DNA from: Ruegeria arenilitoris
Lineage (GTDB): Bacteria > Pseudomonadota > Alphaproteobacteria > Rhodobacterales > Rhodobacteraceae
Length of the DNA: 64,000 nt
Assembly (NCBI RefSeq): GCF_013030265.1
Contig: NZ_WPZQ01000003.1
Location: 372,001 to 436,000, forward strand
Direction: 5' to 3'
Numbering within the stretch: position 1 is the first letter of the stretch; each line of letters opens with the position of its first letter. Shown here in pieces: positions 63,088-64,000 of the stretch. The translations under genes were made by a program, and so were the position numbers. The notes under the pieces were generated by a model. It ran no database searches and had not been told where the DNA came from. It worked only from the letters and a program-made list of their open reading frames with translations.

Positions 63088-64000
<913 letters not shown>

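Overview
The window looks like ordinary chromosome of a marine alphaproteobacterium of the Rhodobacterales, Roseobacter group (Ruegeria-like). This rests on gene content and order: argH-lipoprotein-lysA, phaA-phaB, the tiny aa3 oxidase subunit IV, a DmdC-type acyl-CoA dehydrogenase, COQ9, a Rhodobacteraceae-style moeA/mobB/mobA/fdhD set, a pyrB-pseudo-dihydroorotase operon and an Lrp-alanine dehydrogenase pair. Genes are tightly packed with many 1-4 bp stop/start overlaps. No gene-free stretch exceeds 300 bp; the longest is 56832-57125 (294 bp), which beyond the rpsU terminator and a ribosome binding site shows nothing I can interpret. I saw no tRNA, rRNA, CRISPR array, insertion sequence, integrase, prophage or known defence locus.

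Layout. 1-4550: lysine and arginine biosynthesis (lysA, argH) with tiny exported proteins between them, a TlpA-type thioredoxin and a small tyrosine phosphatase. 4667-7646: hypothetical proteins, a sterol desaturase-family hydroxylase and an EAL protein. 7700-9980: the polyhydroxybutyrate genes phaA and phaB, with a PhaR-type operator candidate. 10070-11860: a subtilase and a 76-residue partner. 11887-15184: a 36-residue protein divergent from a GcvA-like LysR regulator, an EamA exporter, a YdcH-like protein, an N6-adenine methyltransferase and a DUF2007 protein. 15241-20506: isoprenoid genes (polyprenyl synthase, ispE), a TPR protein and ETF-ubiquinone oxidoreductase. 20644-23184: soxR with a recognisable sox box in front of a VOC protein, then greA and a membrane protein.

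23181-29406: molybdenum cofactor and formate dehydrogenase accessory genes (moeA, mobB, mobA, fdhD), an AEC carrier and the branched-chain amino acid exporter azlCD. 29395-32632: a possible envelope phospholipid group (papain-like lipoprotein, oxidase subunit IV, phospholipase A2-like protein, membrane glycerophosphodiesterase). 32697-35905: DUF6173, metallo-beta-lactamase and acyl-CoA dehydrogenase operon. 36042-38960: tRNA t6A synthase, YqgE/AlgH, DsbD-alpha and NUDIX proteins. 38927-43788: an RND efflux pump and its adaptor. 43895-46424: moaB, LysE exporter, phosphoesterase and uracil-DNA glycosylase. 46498-47139: a cysteine-rich repeat protein.

47199-51174: pyrB, two membrane proteins, a dihydroorotase-like protein without its metal ligands, plsY and a small protein. 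51363-56512: YHS protein, an outer membrane barrel, two quinone oxidoreductases, DUF2189 and COQ9. 56625-64000: rpsU, a CAP-domain protein with an acidic repeat, ppk2, a CPBP protease, lrp-ald, a MscS channel, a glutathione transferase and the end of a GMC oxidoreductase. The best leads for something undescribed are the subtilase plus small partner, the phospholipid group and the cysteine-repeat protein. None is proven to be a new system.
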